From Sulfuriferula plumbiphila (lineage in GTDB: Bacteria > Pseudomonadota > Gammaproteobacteria > Burkholderiales > Sulfuriferulaceae), in NCBI RefSeq assembly GCF_009938015.1, contig NZ_AP021884.1, positions 620,001 to 684,000 on the forward strand: a stretch of DNA of 64,000 nucleotides, read 5' to 3'. The position numbers and the translations under genes were made by a program. This document shows positions 1 to 9,259 of the stretch, in pieces. A model generated the notes under the pieces. The model saw only the letters and a program-made list of their open reading frames with translations, was not told where the DNA came from and made no database searches. The first letter of the stretch is position 1, and the number at the start of each line of letters is the position of its first letter.

Positions 1-1551
1 GCCCAGCTCCTGTTGGGCCAGCAGGTCCGGCAGCAGGCTCATGTGAAACGTGGAGGGGGTATCCAGGCGCGCCTGAATCACCCGGCCGCTGTCCAGGATC
101 AGGTTCAGACGCGCTTCGCCGCGTGGTGTTTCCACCGTGGCCTGCCCTTCACCCGAAGCTGCCCCGCTATCGACAGACGCTGGTTCCTTCAATACGCCCG
201 CCGACTGGATGAGCGCGAGACTTTGCCGCATTTCCTCCAGCCGGATGCGCAGACGGTCGAGGGCATCCCCGCCTTTCCGGCGCATCACCCGGAATGACAG
301 CGCGTTATAGGTTTCATCGGTAGTGCGTGCATCGGACCACATGCCCGCAGCCCGCGCCACCGGTCCCCGCAGGCCAGGGGCCGACGCAACGGGGCCGATT
401 CCGGAAAGCCGGGAGCGCAGCAGTGGGGTGCGTGCCAGCCGGCCCGCCAGTGCATGCACGGCCGGGCGCAGGCGCATGATCCCGGGCAGATCGGCCCGCA
501 GGCATTCCAGCTGCATCCGGGCCGCGTGCCGTTCGAGCCACGCAAAACCGGTCTGGCGGCCCAGTTGCGCCAGCCAGCCCAGATGGCTGGCGATGCGCTC
601 GCGCTCCAGCGCCACGACGCGTCCGCGCAGTATTTCCTGGTCGGGCGTGCGTCCGGTTGCGGCCTCCAGCGCGCGGCAGGCGAGCAGGCGGTAGGCCACT
701 GGCGTGAGGGGATCCATCGCGCCAAGGTGGTCAACGAAGCGGGTTGCCTCCATCCCGGTTGCCGGCAGCGACCCTGCCCCACCGACCAGCGACTGTGCAT
801 GCGCCTTCGCGACGGCGTCCCCGTCGAGCGTCAGGGTCAGCAGCAGGCCACCAGGCAGGCCGGGGAACAAGGGGCCGAACGGCACCTCGATCCAGTCCAT
901 CGGCAGGCCATCCGGACTGCGTGGCAGATCCTTCGTGACTTCGACCATGGACATGAACCCCATCTCGCTGTGATCCCTATCCGCATGATCCATGCCCACA
1001 TGATCATGGCCAGAATCGCCGGCCGGTACGCTTTCACGGGGGACCAGGGCCATGCCACACTTGGGACAGGAACCCGGCATGTCCTGCACAACCTCCGGGT
1101 GCATGGGGCAGGTGTACTCGATGCGGGCTTCCAGCATCGGCGCATTGAAATCGGCGGGATCGGCCTGGAAGGCACCCTGAGCCAGCAGCTTTCGTAGCTG
1201 GGCCACACCATTGAGAAGATGCTGCTGAGTCGGCGCTGCGGTCAAGTCGGCTTTGGGCAGAGACGCGAGTTCACCGCAGCCCAGCGCAAAGATCGCGCGC
1301 GGACGCATCATCTGTGCGTACAGAACGGCCGCGGCGGCTCCCAGTTCAGGGGGGACGGGGCCGACCAGCAGCAATATATTGGCATGACGCGGTGTGACGA
1401 CGATCCGCAGACCGGCTGCACCGGGATCCAGGCCTCTGGCGTGTGCCACTTCCAACCCCGGCACAACGAGTGCGCGCAAATCCCGCGCCATGCCCGTGGC
1501 CACCAGGCGGTGCAGCCATGTTGGTTTACCCCGCCGGGCGCCGGAAATCAT
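1..1551 (-). CDS. NuoB-like / heavy-metal-binding / NuoD-like fusion protein (C-terminus off window)
   Basis: The frame is open for 517 codons from ATG at 1551 to the left edge. Residues about 45-125 resemble NuoB (TPRHANILLLVGP; then MMRPRAIFALGCG), but only Cys92 could match an N2-cluster ligand: there is no tandem Cys pair, and the PGCPP region reads TAAPTQ. Residues 146-171 form a heavy-metal-binding domain of the CopA/CusB type (YTCPMHPEV, then CPKCGMALVP), followed by a His-rich stretch to about 195. From about 222 the protein resembles NuoD or group 4 hydrogenase large subunits (FGPLFPGLPGG, LDGDAVAKA, ERERIASHLGWL). The NuoD motif GPQHPxxHG is here GPLFPGLPGG, so both histidines are missing. 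No NuoC domain separates the parts. It starts one base after the NuoA-like stop, so the two are surely co-transcribed. Homology and fusion are seen in the sequence; a non-redox or metal-linked role is inference. Confidence 0.8.
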   Translation of the reverse strand, partial: MISGARRGKPTWLHRLVATGMARDLRALVVPGLEVAHARGLDPGAAGLRIVVTPRHANILLLVGPVPPELGAAAAVLYAQMMRPRAIFALGCGELASLPKADLTAAPTQQHLLNGVAQLRKLLAQGAFQADPADFNAPMLEARIEYTCPMHPEVVQDMPGSCPKCGMALVPRESVPAGDSGHDHVGMDHADRDHSEMGFMSMVEVTKDLPRSPDGLPMDWIEVPFGPLFPGLPGGLLLTLTLDGDAVAKAHAQSLVGGAGSLPATGMEATRFVDHLGAMDPLTPVAYRLLACRALEAATGRTPDQEILRGRVVALERERIASHLGWLAQLGRQTGFAWLERHAARMQLECLRADLPGIMRLRPAVHALAGRLARTPLLRSRLSGIGPVASAPGLRGPVARAAGMWSDARTTDETYNALSFRVMRRKGGDALDRLRIRLEEMRQSLALIQSAGVLKEPASVDSGAASGEGQATVETPRGEARLNLILDSGRVIQARLDTPSTFHMSLLPDLLAQQELG

Positions 1552-1552
1552 C

Positions 1553-1915
1553 TTATTGCCTGCGCAGTGCACCCTGACTCCAGCCGTACAGCAGGCCGAG
1601 AAAGAGGATGGCCAGGAAAACGCCCATATCCAGCAGGGCGACCAGTCCTTCCTGCCTGTATACCACCGCCCACGGGTACATGTAGGCCATTTCCATGTCG
1701 AAGGCCAGGAACAGCAGTGTATAGCCATAATAACGTGCGTGGTAGCGCACCCAGACAGGATTTCTCGAAAGTTTGCCTGCCGTGGCAGGTACGTTCTTGC
1801 CCGGTTCCTGTTGCGTGCGGCCAATAGCGCGGGTCAGGGCAAAGAGGCACAGAACCAGTCCGATCACACCGCTGGTTAGGCCCAGCAGCAAGCCGTACTG
1901 TTGCAATGTACCCAT
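1553..1915 (-). CDS. NuoA-like complex I membrane subunit
   Basis: A 120-residue protein with three membrane segments (about 6-28, 63-83 and 92-113). It matches NuoA in the diagnostic region: YTLLFLAFDMEMAYMYPWAV, then a LLYGW-type ending, including the conserved acidic residues in helix 2. The loop after helix 1 normally carries the YECG motif (the ND3 Cys loop at the quinone site); here it reads QEPGKNVPATAGKLSRNP with no cysteine. I chose ATG 1915 because GAGGGG lies just upstream and NuoA proteins start close to helix 1; an in-frame ATG at 1993 would add 26 unrelated residues. It is the first gene of the minus-strand operon that continues into the NuoB/NuoD-like fusion one base later. Being beside a decayed integrase and a tRNA suggests it is not the main nuo operon. 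Its role is presumably proton or ion translocation in a complex-I-like assembly (inference). Confidence 0.8.
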   Translation of the reverse strand: MGTLQQYGLLLGLTSGVIGLVLCLFALTRAIGRTQQEPGKNVPATAGKLSRNPVWVRYHARYYGYTLLFLAFDMEMAYMYPWAVVYRQEGLVALLDMGVFLAILFLGLLYGWSQGALRRQ

Positions 1916-2717
1916 TTCACCCCTCGTTAAATTATCGAAGTTGCTGGTCAGCCCGATGGCTGGATCGTATTGAACGCAGCCCGGTTTGTCCACCGGTTTG
2001 AACCTAAAAACCGTAGTTGACCGCTCATTTCCCTCATGAGAGCCGCATGAATACTGAGTATTCCGCCTTCGTTCGCATTCACCTTCTGGGTGACATCGCT
2101 ACGCACCCGCCGGTACGTCCGGTCGCGCGCCTGCCTTTGTCGCGCCTCGTTGCTTTGCGGCAGCCACACGCCCAGACGCACCATCGGGCGCGTCCCACTG
2201 CGGTTTCTAGGTTGAAATAGCGGCGCTGTTTGTATAGGACTTGGCGTGGATGGCGAAGTAGGTCTCTGCCCGTGTGTAACGTGGAGCAAGGCACCGGTAT
2301 CGGCACCCTGGCTCAGGGATGGGGCAGGTGGACATCACAAATTGCTGGCCTTGTGTGTGGCTATGGGCAATCCTCGCGCTGAGGTTTGCAGCGCCGACCT
2401 GTTTGCACATCACCGGGCAGCACGAATAGAAGCGGAGTCACGGCCAATACTATGAATCATGAATTGGCTTGCTTGAGAGCAGTATTCAATGAGCTGATAA
2501 AGTCAGATCTGTGCCTATTGCGTCTGAGCTCGAACCGGAAATACATGAACACCACAGAAAACACTGTGATAAAGCCTAACGATGGCTATGAAATACGCAC
2601 GCTAGGCACCAGAGCAGCTTCAGGAATCTAAAACTTTGAATCCGCTGGCTGCGTTGAACTTTCGTTGAACCTTTAAGGGGGATCAACATGGTTTTGCACT
2701 CGCAAAACCGCTATTTA
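1916..2717. other. Decayed intergenic region between NuoA-like gene and tRNA
   Basis: About 800 bases with no intact gene I can support. Short open frames on both strands show no recognisable domains except the integrase scrap at 2437-2508. Base composition shifts from GC-rich (to about 2300) to visibly AT-richer (about 2440-2640). A palindrome, GAATAC-TGA-GTATTC, lies at 2049-2063, about 135 bases upstream of the NuoA-like start, and could be an operator. A stem-loop at 2690-2709 (GGTTTTGC/GCAAAACC, loop ACTC) follows the tRNA gene on its own strand but lacks a T tract, so it is at best a processing or weak termination signal. Confidence 0.5.
2437..2508 (+). pseudogene. Phage integrase (tyrosine recombinase) fragment
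   Basis: Translation gives a segment with NHELACLRAVFNELIKSD. This is typical of the SAM-like core-binding domain of P2-type phage integrases, which read roughly T-x-N-x-E-x-x-x-L-x-A-V-F-N-E-L-x-R-L. The similarity covers only about 24 residues; the frame continues to a stop at 2631 without the catalytic Arg/His/Tyr region. It lies about 210 bases beyond the 3' end of the CAU tRNA, where integrative elements commonly insert. I read it as the scrap of an old integrase. Confidence 0.5.
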
Positions 2718-2794
<77 letters not shown>

Positions 2795-2875
2795 GAAAAC
2801 GAGGCGAACTATACCATCGGCTGCAATGCTGCGCTACGCCACAAGGCGCCGAGGCGGCCCCGGTGTTGCGGACGT

Positions 2876-4762
2876 TCAGGAATTGCCGCTGTTGTCGATG
2901 AAGCTCTTGAGACGGTCAGAGCGCGATGGGTGGCGCAGTTTGCGCAGCGCTTTGGCTTCGATCTGGCGGATACGCTCACGGGTTACGTCGAACTGTTTGC
3001 CGACTTCCTCCAGGGTGTGGTCGGTATTCATCTCGATGCCGAAACGCATGCGCAGCACTTTGGCTTCGCGTTGCGTCAGGCCATCGAGAATATCCTTGGT
3101 CACTTCCTGCAGGCTGCCGTAAACGGCGGCGTCTATCGGCGCCAGCGTGGCGGTGTCTTCTATGAAATCGCCCAGATGGGAATCCTCGTCGTCGCCGATA
3201 GGGGTTTCCATGGAAATAGGCTCTTTGGAGATTTTGAGTATCTTGCGGATTTTCTCCTCGGTCATTTCCATTTTTTCGGCCAGCAATTCCGGGTCGGGTT
3301 CCTTGCCGGTTTCCTGAAGAATCTGACGCGAGATACGGTTCATCTTGTTGATGGTCTCGATCATGTGCACCGGAATACGAATGGTGCGTGCCTGATCCGC
3401 GATGGAGCGGGTGATGGCCTGACGGATCCACCAGGTGGCGTAGGTCGAGAACTTGTAGCCGCGCCGGTATTCGAATTTGTCCACGGCTTTCATCAGGCCG
3501 ATGTTGCCTTCCTGGATCAGGTCGAGGAATTGCAGGCCACGGTTGGTGTATTTTTTTGCAATGGAAATCACCAGGCGCAGGTTGGCCTCGATCATTTCAC
3601 GTTTGGCGCGGCGCGCGCGCGCTTCGCCAGTGGACATCTGGCGATTGATTTCCTTCAAGTCCTTGATCGGGATGCCCACTTTTTCCTGCAGGGCAATCAG
3701 GCGTTGCTGACGTTCGACGATAGTGTGCTGGTAGCGTGTCAAATCCTCTGAGTAGGCCTTTTTCGAATTGATTTCCTTGGTAACCCAGTCCAGATTGCTT
3801 TCGTTGCCTGGAAACACCTTGATGAAGTGGGCGCGGGGCATACCTGATTTGTTCACCGCGAATTCCATGATGTCACGCTCGTGGCTGCGGACTTCTTCCA
3901 CCAGATTGCGCAAGCCTTCGCATAGCGCCTCGACTTGCTTGGCAGAAAAGCGGATATTCATTAGCTCAGCGGAGAGCTCTTCCTGCAGTTGCAGATACTG
4001 CGGGCTGCCGAAGCCGTTTTTCTTCAACGTGGCCTGTATCCGCTTGAATACCTTGCGGATGACTTCAAAGTGCGCCATGGCGTCGATCTTGAGCTGAGCG
4101 AGATTGGCTGCAGCCAGCGCGCTACCGTCATCTTCCTCGGCATCTTCGTCGAGCTCTTCTTCGAGTTCGCTGATGTCAACCTCGGGCTCGCTGGCGATCG
4201 CTTCGAGTTCTTCTGCTACGACACCATCCACGAAATCGTCAATGCGAATTTCCTCACGCTCAACCTTGTCCACCAGTGTCAGGATTTCCTGAATCGTGGT
4301 GGGACAGGCGGAGATGGCCTGAATCATGTGTTTCAAGCCGTCTTCAATGCGTTTGGCAATTTCGATTTCGCCTTCACGCGTGAGCAGTTCCACCGAGCCC
4401 ATTTCGCGCATGTACATGCGCACCGGGTCAGTGGTGCGGCCGAACTCGGAATCCACGGTAGATAACGCAGCCTCGGCCTCGGCCACCACGTCCTCATCGG
4501 CGACTGCCGGGGCGGCGTCGGACATCAACAGGGTCTCGGCATCAGGGGCTTCGTCATAGACCTGGATGCCCATGTCATTGATCATGCTGATGACGCCTTC
4601 GATCTGTTCGGCATCCAGCATGTCATCTGGCAAATGGTCGTTGATCTCGGCGTAGGTCAGGTAGCCCCGCTCCTTGCCGAGCACAATCAGATTCTTCAGG
4701 CGTGTGCGTCGGGCTTCGACATCTACCGTTTTCACCTCGCCTTTTTCGTGATCGTTTGCCAT
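2876..4762 (-). CDS. rpoD: RNA polymerase sigma factor RpoD (sigma-70)
   Basis: The primary sigma factor, which directs RNA polymerase to housekeeping promoters. The 628-residue product starts [10 protein letters not shown] at ATG 4762; an upstream in-frame extension to 4894 would run into dnaG and is not conserved. Region 1.1 is at about 1-80; region 1.2 contains [11 protein letters not shown]; an acidic linker with [13 protein letters not shown] belongs to the non-conserved insert. Region 2 has [20 protein letters not shown] and the -10 recognition helix [17 protein letters not shown]. Region 4 ends with [20 protein letters not shown], the -35 helix. Length and motifs are standard for Betaproteobacteria. 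It is the last gene of rpsU-yqeY-dnaG-rpoD, 70 bases after dnaG. The Shine-Dalgarno sequence (AAGAC) is weak. Confidence 0.98.
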   Translation of the reverse strand: MANDHEKGEVKTVDVEARRTRLKNLIVLGKERGYLTYAEINDHLPDDMLDAEQIEGVISMINDMGIQVYDEAPDAETLLMSDAAPAVADEDVVAEAEAALSTVDSEFGRTTDPVRMYMREMGSVELLTREGEIEIAKRIEDGLKHMIQAISACPTTIQEILTLVDKVEREEIRIDDFVDGVVAEELEAIASEPEVDISELEEELDEDAEEDDGSALAAANLAQLKIDAMAHFEVIRKVFKRIQATLKKNGFGSPQYLQLQEELSAELMNIRFSAKQVEALCEGLRNLVEEVRSHERDIMEFAVNKSGMPRAHFIKVFPGNESNLDWVTKEINSKKAYSEDLTRYQHTIVERQQRLIALQEKVGIPIKDLKEINRQMSTGEARARRAKREMIEANLRLVISIAKKYTNRGLQFLDLIQEGNIGLMKAVDKFEYRRGYKFSTYATWWIRQAITRSIADQARTIRIPVHMIETINKMNRISRQILQETGKEPDPELLAEKMEMTEEKIRKILKISKEPISMETPIGDDEDSHLGDFIEDTATLAPIDAAVYGSLQEVTKDILDGLTQREAKVLRMRFGIEMNTDHTLEEVGKQFDVTRERIRQIEAKALRKLRHPSRSDRLKSFIDNSGNS

Positions 4763-4832
4763 ATGTCTTGGTCCAGTAAAATTTGGTGCATCAAAAAAAC
4801 TGACAATTATACCTTTGTTCGAGCCTGATCGC

Positions 4833-6566
4833 TCATTTTTCCACCTGCTGTCTGGCATTAACCAATTGTCGCAACGCTGCTTTTTCGGTTTCACTCAGTG
4901 CGCTGACGGGCTTGTCGGTTACACGCGCACCCCGCTGTTTGTCGAGTTGCATGCGTGCCTGATAACAGGCGTCAGCAAATTCGGCGCTGATGTCGAGATC
5001 GGCTGCCCAGCCCATTATTTCCGCGCTGGCGCGCTGCAGGATGGACGCCAAAGCGTTATCGCGAAAATGGTCTATCACGCTCGCAGTGCCTAAATTGGGA
5101 TGAACGCGCAGCAATTCAACCACAGCGCGTAGCGCGTCTGCATCCGGGTCAGTTGGGGCAATCAAACTGGCGTCAAGTTCCCGTGCCAGGCTGGGCATAA
5201 ACAGAATCGCACGCAGCAGCCAGTGCCAAATGGAAGCGGGTGCCTGGCGTGGGGCACGGACAGGTGCACGCGCCGGGTTGAATTGCCGGGATTTGATCTG
5301 CCACAAGCTGTCGAGTTCGGACAGCTGCAGATTTGCCAGTTCGGCGCAACGTTTGCGCAGCAGGAGTGCCAGGGCGGGTGCGCGTATCTGGCTTAACAGG
5401 GGGTGCGCAGCCTGCAAAAAGGCACTGCGTCCTTCGCTGCTGGCCAGGTCATGCTGGGCTGCCAGCTCCTTGAACAGATAGGCAGATAGCGGTACCACCT
5501 CGCCGCCCAGCAGCGCTTCGAAAGCGCCTTTGCCAAATGCGCGAATATAGCTGTCCGGGTCGTGTTCCGGCGCCAGAAACAAAAACCCGACACGACTGCC
5601 ATCGCTCAGTATGGCCAGGCTGTTTTCCAATGCGCGCCAGGCGGCGTGCCGTCCGGCGGCGTCGCCATCAAAGCAGAACACGAGCTCATCAGTGTGGCGC
5701 AGCAGTTTTTGCACGTGCGCCGCGGTGGTGGCGGTGCCCAGGGTGGCGACGGCGTACTCCACCCCATGCTGCGCCAGTGCCACCACGTCCATATAGCCTT
5801 CCACCACAATCACGCGTCCCGCATCGCGGATTGCGCGGCGTGCCTGGAACAGGCCATACAGCTCGTTACCTTTCTGGAATAGCGGCGTTTCCGGTGAATT
5901 CAGGTACTTGGGTTCAGCTGCGTCGAGCACGCGGCCGCCATAGCCGATGACATCCCCGCGTTGCCCGACAATCGGGAACATGATGCGGTCGCGAAAACGG
6001 TCATAACGCTGCCCGGCGTCGTTAACGATGACCAGCCCGGCTTCGGCCAGCGCCGGATCGGCATACTGGTCGAACACCGCTGCGAGATTCTGCCAGCCGG
6101 CTGGGGCATAGCCAAGGCCAAAGCGGGCGGCGATTTCGCCCGTCAAGCCGCGTTTCTTGAGGTAGTCAATTGCGTGCGGTGTTTGTTTGAGTTGCTGGCG
6201 ATAGAACTGTGCGGCGCGCTGCATGATTTCGACCAGGCTGGCGGCCTGCCTGGCGCGTTCCGGGTTGGCGGCAGGCCCCTCCGGCACGCTTATGCCCATT
6301 TGGCCGGCCAGTTCCCTGATGGCGTCCACATAGCCCAGCCCGGCGTATTCCATCAAAAAACCAATGGCGCTGCCGTGGGCGCCACAGCCAAAGCAATGAT
6401 AGAACTGCTTGGTGGGCGAGACGGTGAAAGAAGGGGATTTTTCGTTATGAAACGGGCAACACGCCTGATAGTTGGCGCCGGCTTTTTTCAGCGGCACACG
6501 GCGGTCTATCACCTCCACGATATCCACGCGGTTCAGCAGCGTCTGGATAAAATCCTGCGGGATCAT
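4833..6566 (-). CDS. dnaG: DNA primase DnaG
   Basis: Synthesises RNA primers for lagging-strand replication. The 577-residue product has the N-terminal CHC2 zinc finger (Cys37, His40, Cys58, Cys61). The TOPRIM catalytic core follows, with [11 protein letters not shown] carrying the catalytic Glu and CFDGDAAGR carrying the metal-binding acidic pair, and then the C-terminal DnaB-interaction region. The start [20 protein letters not shown] is the canonical DnaG beginning. It is the third gene of the rpsU-yqeY-dnaG-rpoD operon, 49 bases after yqeY. Length and domain order are ordinary. Confidence 0.97.
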   Translation of the reverse strand: MIPQDFIQTLLNRVDIVEVIDRRVPLKKAGANYQACCPFHNEKSPSFTVSPTKQFYHCFGCGAHGSAIGFLMEYAGLGYVDAIRELAGQMGISVPEGPAANPERARQAASLVEIMQRAAQFYRQQLKQTPHAIDYLKKRGLTGEIAARFGLGYAPAGWQNLAAVFDQYADPALAEAGLVIVNDAGQRYDRFRDRIMFPIVGQRGDVIGYGGRVLDAAEPKYLNSPETPLFQKGNELYGLFQARRAIRDAGRVIVVEGYMDVVALAQHGVEYAVATLGTATTAAHVQKLLRHTDELVFCFDGDAAGRHAAWRALENSLAILSDGSRVGFLFLAPEHDPDSYIRAFGKGAFEALLGGEVVPLSAYLFKELAAQHDLASSEGRSAFLQAAHPLLSQIRAPALALLLRKRCAELANLQLSELDSLWQIKSRQFNPARAPVRAPRQAPASIWHWLLRAILFMPSLARELDASLIAPTDPDADALRAVVELLRVHPNLGTASVIDHFRDNALASILQRASAEIMGWAADLDISAEFADACYQARMQLDKQRGARVTDKPVSALSETEKAALRQLVNARQQVEK

Positions 6567-6615
6567 CTTGTTCCCTCGGGGTGGTGACGTAACAACGCCG
6601 CTACGCGGCGGACAA

Positions 6616-7062
6616 TCAGCCCGCCAGCTTGGCTTTGATGTGGATGGAAACTTGCGCCATGTCTGCGCGCCCGGCGAGTTGTGTTTTTAGAAGCGCCATC
6701 ACCTTGCCCATATCCTTGATGCCGGCAGCGCCGGTATTCGTAATGGCCTGGATGATCAGGCTATCTATTTCTTCAGCGGATGCGGCTTGAGGCATGTAAG
6801 CTTGCAACACGCCGCTTTCGAATTTTTCGATGTCCGCCAGCTCCTGGCGTCCGGCAGCCTCAAACTGGGTAATCGAATCGCGGCGCTGCTTGAGCATTTT
6901 GTCGATCACGGCGATGATTTGTGCATCATCCAGTTCGATACGCTCATCCACCTCGCGTTGTTTGATCGCGGCGAGCAATAACCGAATTGCCCCCAGGCGT
7001 GCCGCATCCTTGGCGCGCATGGCGGTTTTCATGTCTTCGGTGATGCGTGCTTTGAGACTCAT
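6616..7062 (-). CDS. yqeY: GatB/YqeY domain protein
   Basis: A 148-residue stand-alone YqeY protein, starting MSLKARITEDMKTAMRAKD. The family is a helical bundle related to the C-terminal tRNA-binding domain of the amidotransferase subunit GatB. Conserved stretches seen are IRLLLAAIKQREVDER and QAYMPQ. The family's exact role is unknown; binding to tRNA or tRNA-dependent enzymes is suggested by the GatB relation. It sits between rpsU and dnaG, its usual place in proteobacteria. Confidence 0.93.
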   Translation of the reverse strand: MSLKARITEDMKTAMRAKDAARLGAIRLLLAAIKQREVDERIELDDAQIIAVIDKMLKQRRDSITQFEAAGRQELADIEKFESGVLQAYMPQAASAEEIDSLIIQAITNTGAAGIKDMGKVMALLKTQLAGRADMAQVSIHIKAKLAG

Positions 7063-7100
7063 AAGCTTATTACCGGCTGGAACAGCGCCCGGTTTGATGA

Positions 7101-7313
7101 TTAATACATCTTGGGTGGCAGGGTCTGGCTGCGGATGCGTTTGAAGTGACGCTTGACTGCGGCGGCCAGCTTGCGCTTGCGCTCGGCAGTGGGCTTTTCG
7201 TAAAACTCGCGTGCGCGCAGTTCGGTCAACAGACCGGTTTTCTCAACAGTGCGCTTGAAACGACGCATGGCAACTTCAAAAGGCTCGTTTTCCTTGACGC
7301 GAATGTTCGGCAT
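7101..7313 (-). CDS. rpsU: 30S ribosomal protein S21
   Basis: Small-subunit ribosomal protein involved in translation initiation. The 70-residue product begins [20 protein letters not shown] and ends with a basic tail ([16 protein letters not shown]), matching the S21 family. A GGAG ribosome-binding site precedes the ATG. It is the first gene of the macromolecular-synthesis operon, driven by the promoter at 7347-7374 and followed by yqeY 38 bases later. Confidence 0.98.
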   Translation of the reverse strand: MPNIRVKENEPFEVAMRRFKRTVEKTGLLTELRAREFYEKPTAERKRKLAAAVKRHFKRIRSQTLPPKMY

Positions 7314-7346
7314 GAAATCTTGTCTCCAGGGACGGAAAAAACCTCA

Positions 7347-7374
7347 ATTATAACTGAAAAAGCGTTTTTTTCAA
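7347..7374 (-). promoter_or_regulatory. Sigma-70 promoter of the rpsU-yqeY-dnaG-rpoD operon
   Basis: On the minus strand, TTGAAA (7374-7369) and a perfect TATAAT (7352-7347) are separated by 16 bases. Transcription would start near 7340, giving a leader of about 27 bases before the rpsU ATG at 7313. The position in the divergent rpsU/tsaD gap supports it. Confidence 0.85.
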
Positions 7375-7419
7375 GGCTATGCATTGCCCTGTCCGTGTGG
7401 CGCGATTAAACTCCTGCCC

Positions 7420-8457
7420 ATGCTTATTCTGGGAATCGAATCTTCCTGCGACGAAACCGGTATCGCCCTATACGACACCGGGCGCGGACTACTGGCGCAC
7501 GCACTTCATTCCCAGGTTGCCATGCACGCCGAATATGGCGGTGTGGTGCCCGAGCTCGCCTCACGCGACCATATCCGGCGTGCGCTACCGCTGACCCGCC
7601 AGGTACTGGCACAGGCAGGGTGCACGTTGGCCGACATTGACGCGATTGCCTATACCGAAGGTCCCGGTCTGGCTGGCGCGCTGCTGGTAGGTGCCGGCAT
7701 CGCCCATGCGCTGGGCGTGGCGCTGGGGGTGCCGGTGCTGGGGGTACATCACCTCGAGGGGCATTTGCTCTCGGCGCTGATTTCCGATACGCCGCCGCAA
7801 TTTCCGTTTGTGGCGCTGCTGGTATCGGGCGGGCATACGCAATTGATGCAGGTCGACAGCGTGGGGCGTTACACCACGCTGGGCGATACCCTGGATGACG
7901 CTGCGGGCGAGGCGTTCGACAAGACCGCACAACTGCTTGGTTTGGGCTATCCGGGCGGGGCGGCGTTATCGACGCTGGCGCAGACCGGCGACCCGCAGCG
8001 CTTCAAGCTGCCGCGTCCGATGTTACATTCGGGCGACCTCAATTTCAGTTTCAGCGGTTTGAAAACCGCGGTGCTCACACTCACGCAAAAACATCCCGGT
8101 CCCGCTGACCGCGCCGACATCGCTGCTGCGTTTCAGCTTGCCATGGCCGAGGTGCTGACGGCCAAATCGCTGGCGGCGCTCAAACAAACCCGATCCAGGC
8201 GGCTGGTGGTAGCCGGTGGCGTGGGTGCCAACCGGCAGTTGCGCGAGGCCTTGAACGCAGGCGTTAGCAAACTGGGCGGTGCGGTATTTTTCCCGCGCCT
8301 GGAGTTTTGTACCGATAACGGCGCGATGATTGCCTTTGCCGGCGCGATGCGCCTGGTGCATGGCGGGCGTGCCGCAGGGGTGTTTACGGTACGGCCACGC
8401 TGGGACTTGCAGGAAATCCCGGCACCCCATAATCATCCGGGCACCGTCATGGCTTAA
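7420..8457 (+). CDS. tsaD: tRNA N6-threonylcarbamoyladenosine transferase TsaD
   Basis: Transfers the threonylcarbamoyl group to A37 of ANN-decoding tRNAs, with TsaB and TsaE. The 345-residue product starts [14 protein letters not shown], the family signature. Metal-binding histidines appear in [15 protein letters not shown], nucleotide-binding glycines in [11 protein letters not shown] and [13 protein letters not shown], and a late acidic site in [13 protein letters not shown] chose ATG 7420 over 7384 because the family begins directly with this motif. It is divergent from rpsU, its conserved neighbour in proteobacteria. Its 3' end overlaps the convergent membrane-protein gene by 11 bases. 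Confidence 0.97.
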   Translation: MLILGIESSCDETGIALYDTGRGLLAHALHSQVAMHAEYGGVVPELASRDHIRRALPLTRQVLAQAGCTLADIDAIAYTEGPGLAGALLVGAGIAHALGVALGVPVLGVHHLEGHLLSALISDTPPQFPFVALLVSGGHTQLMQVDSVGRYTTLGDTLDDAAGEAFDKTAQLLGLGYPGGAALSTLAQTGDPQRFKLPRPMLHSGDLNFSFSGLKTAVLTLTQKHPGPADRADIAAAFQLAMAEVLTAKSLAALKQTRSRRLVVAGGVGANRQLREALNAGVSKLGGAVFFPRLEFCTDNGAMIAFAGAMRLVHGGRAAGVFTVRPRWDLQEIPAPHNHPGTVMA

Positions 8458-9247
8458 GATGCGGTGCCATGCCGTGCACCCAGCCAAGCAACAGCTTGCC
8501 GCCCGGCAGTTGCGCCAGCACCTCCGGGAACAAAACCAGGCCGAACAACAGCGCCAGCACGCAGATCAATAACAGGGTGGAAAACACGCTCTGCGGGCGT
8601 AACACCCCCCAGTAGCGCATGGCGAGGAACATGACATCCTTGCGATGCTCTGACATGCGCCGCCAGCGCAATGCCAGCCGCACCACCAAATACACCGCAT
8701 AGCCGCCGGTGAGCGCGGCGAACACAATGCGGAACACGCCAAACAAATCAATGCTGCCTGCCACAAAGTGCTGGTACAGCCACGACACAAACCCCACCAG
8801 GATGGAAGCGCTTACCGCAATGAGCACATTGAAAAACAGTCGCCGCCGCTCGCGCGACAAATCCTGCTGGCGCTGGATGAAAAAGCTGTCCACTTCCAGC
8901 TTAAAGTATTCCACCTTGTCCTGTACCAGCGCAGAAATTTCGCGTTTGGCCACCGCCATGCGTTCATCCAGAACAGCGCCCAGACGATCAGCAGCATAGT
9001 CCACCAGCTCGCGCACGTCGTCCTTGGTGAACTGGCGCTGGTTGTGCAATTCGGCAGAAATCTTGTCGAGCTTGGCGTCGATTTCCTGGCTGGCGCCCAC
9101 GACCACGTCGCGTAATTCCGCACCGACGCTGGCTGCGCCTTCCTTGACCACGCTGCCCAGTTTGTCGCCCGCCAACTCGATGCTGTCTTTCGAGACCTGG
9201 GCCAGGCTCTCGCGCGCGTAGTTGATTTCTTTTTCAAACCAGGCCAT
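8447..9247 (-). CDS. Hypothetical membrane protein with long N-terminal helical region
   Basis: A 266-residue protein of no recognised family. Residues 1-130 are charged and predicted helical with heptad-like spacing ([19 protein letters not shown]; later [20 protein letters not shown]), apolipoprotein- or coiled-coil-like, with no signal peptide. Three hydrophobic segments follow (about 138-160, 168-195 and 220-247). The topology suggests a cytoplasmic rod anchored in the inner membrane. The gene lies 12 bases after plsY on the same strand, so co-transcription is likely. Its stop overlaps the end of tsaD by 11 bases in convergent orientation. Function unknown; an envelope role by association with plsY would be a guess. 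Confidence 0.8.
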   Translation of the reverse strand: MAWFEKEINYARESLAQVSKDSIELAGDKLGSVVKEGAASVGAELRDVVVGASQEIDAKLDKISAELHNQRQFTKDDVRELVDYAADRLGAVLDERMAVAKREISALVQDKVEYFKLEVDSFFIQRQQDLSRERRRLFFNVLIAVSASILVGFVSWLYQHFVAGSIDLFGVFRIVFAALTGGYAVYLVVRLALRWRRMSEHRKDVMFLAMRYWGVLRPQSVFSTLLLICVLALLFGLVLFPEVLAQLPGGKLLLGWVHGMAPHLKP

Positions 9248-9259
9248 GTCTGTCCCGGT

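Noticed and set aside
454-1197. Plus-strand open frame of 247 codons over the left-edge region
   Set aside because: It is the mirror of the minus-strand NuoB/NuoD-like fusion, whose translation shows recognisable domains over 517 codons; the plus frame shows none.
837-1211. Separate short minus-strand genes inside the left-edge region
   Set aside because: They are out-of-frame shadows of the long fusion frame, which runs off the window.
1-1915. Ordinary nuo operon (nuoA-nuoB-nuoCD)
   Set aside because: The Cys ligands, the NuoA Cys loop and the NuoD histidines are absent, no NuoC domain is present and a metal-binding domain is inserted.
2017-2289. Small frames on both strands upstream of the NuoA-like gene
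   Set aside because: Low-complexity Arg/Pro/His-rich translations with no good start signals or domains.
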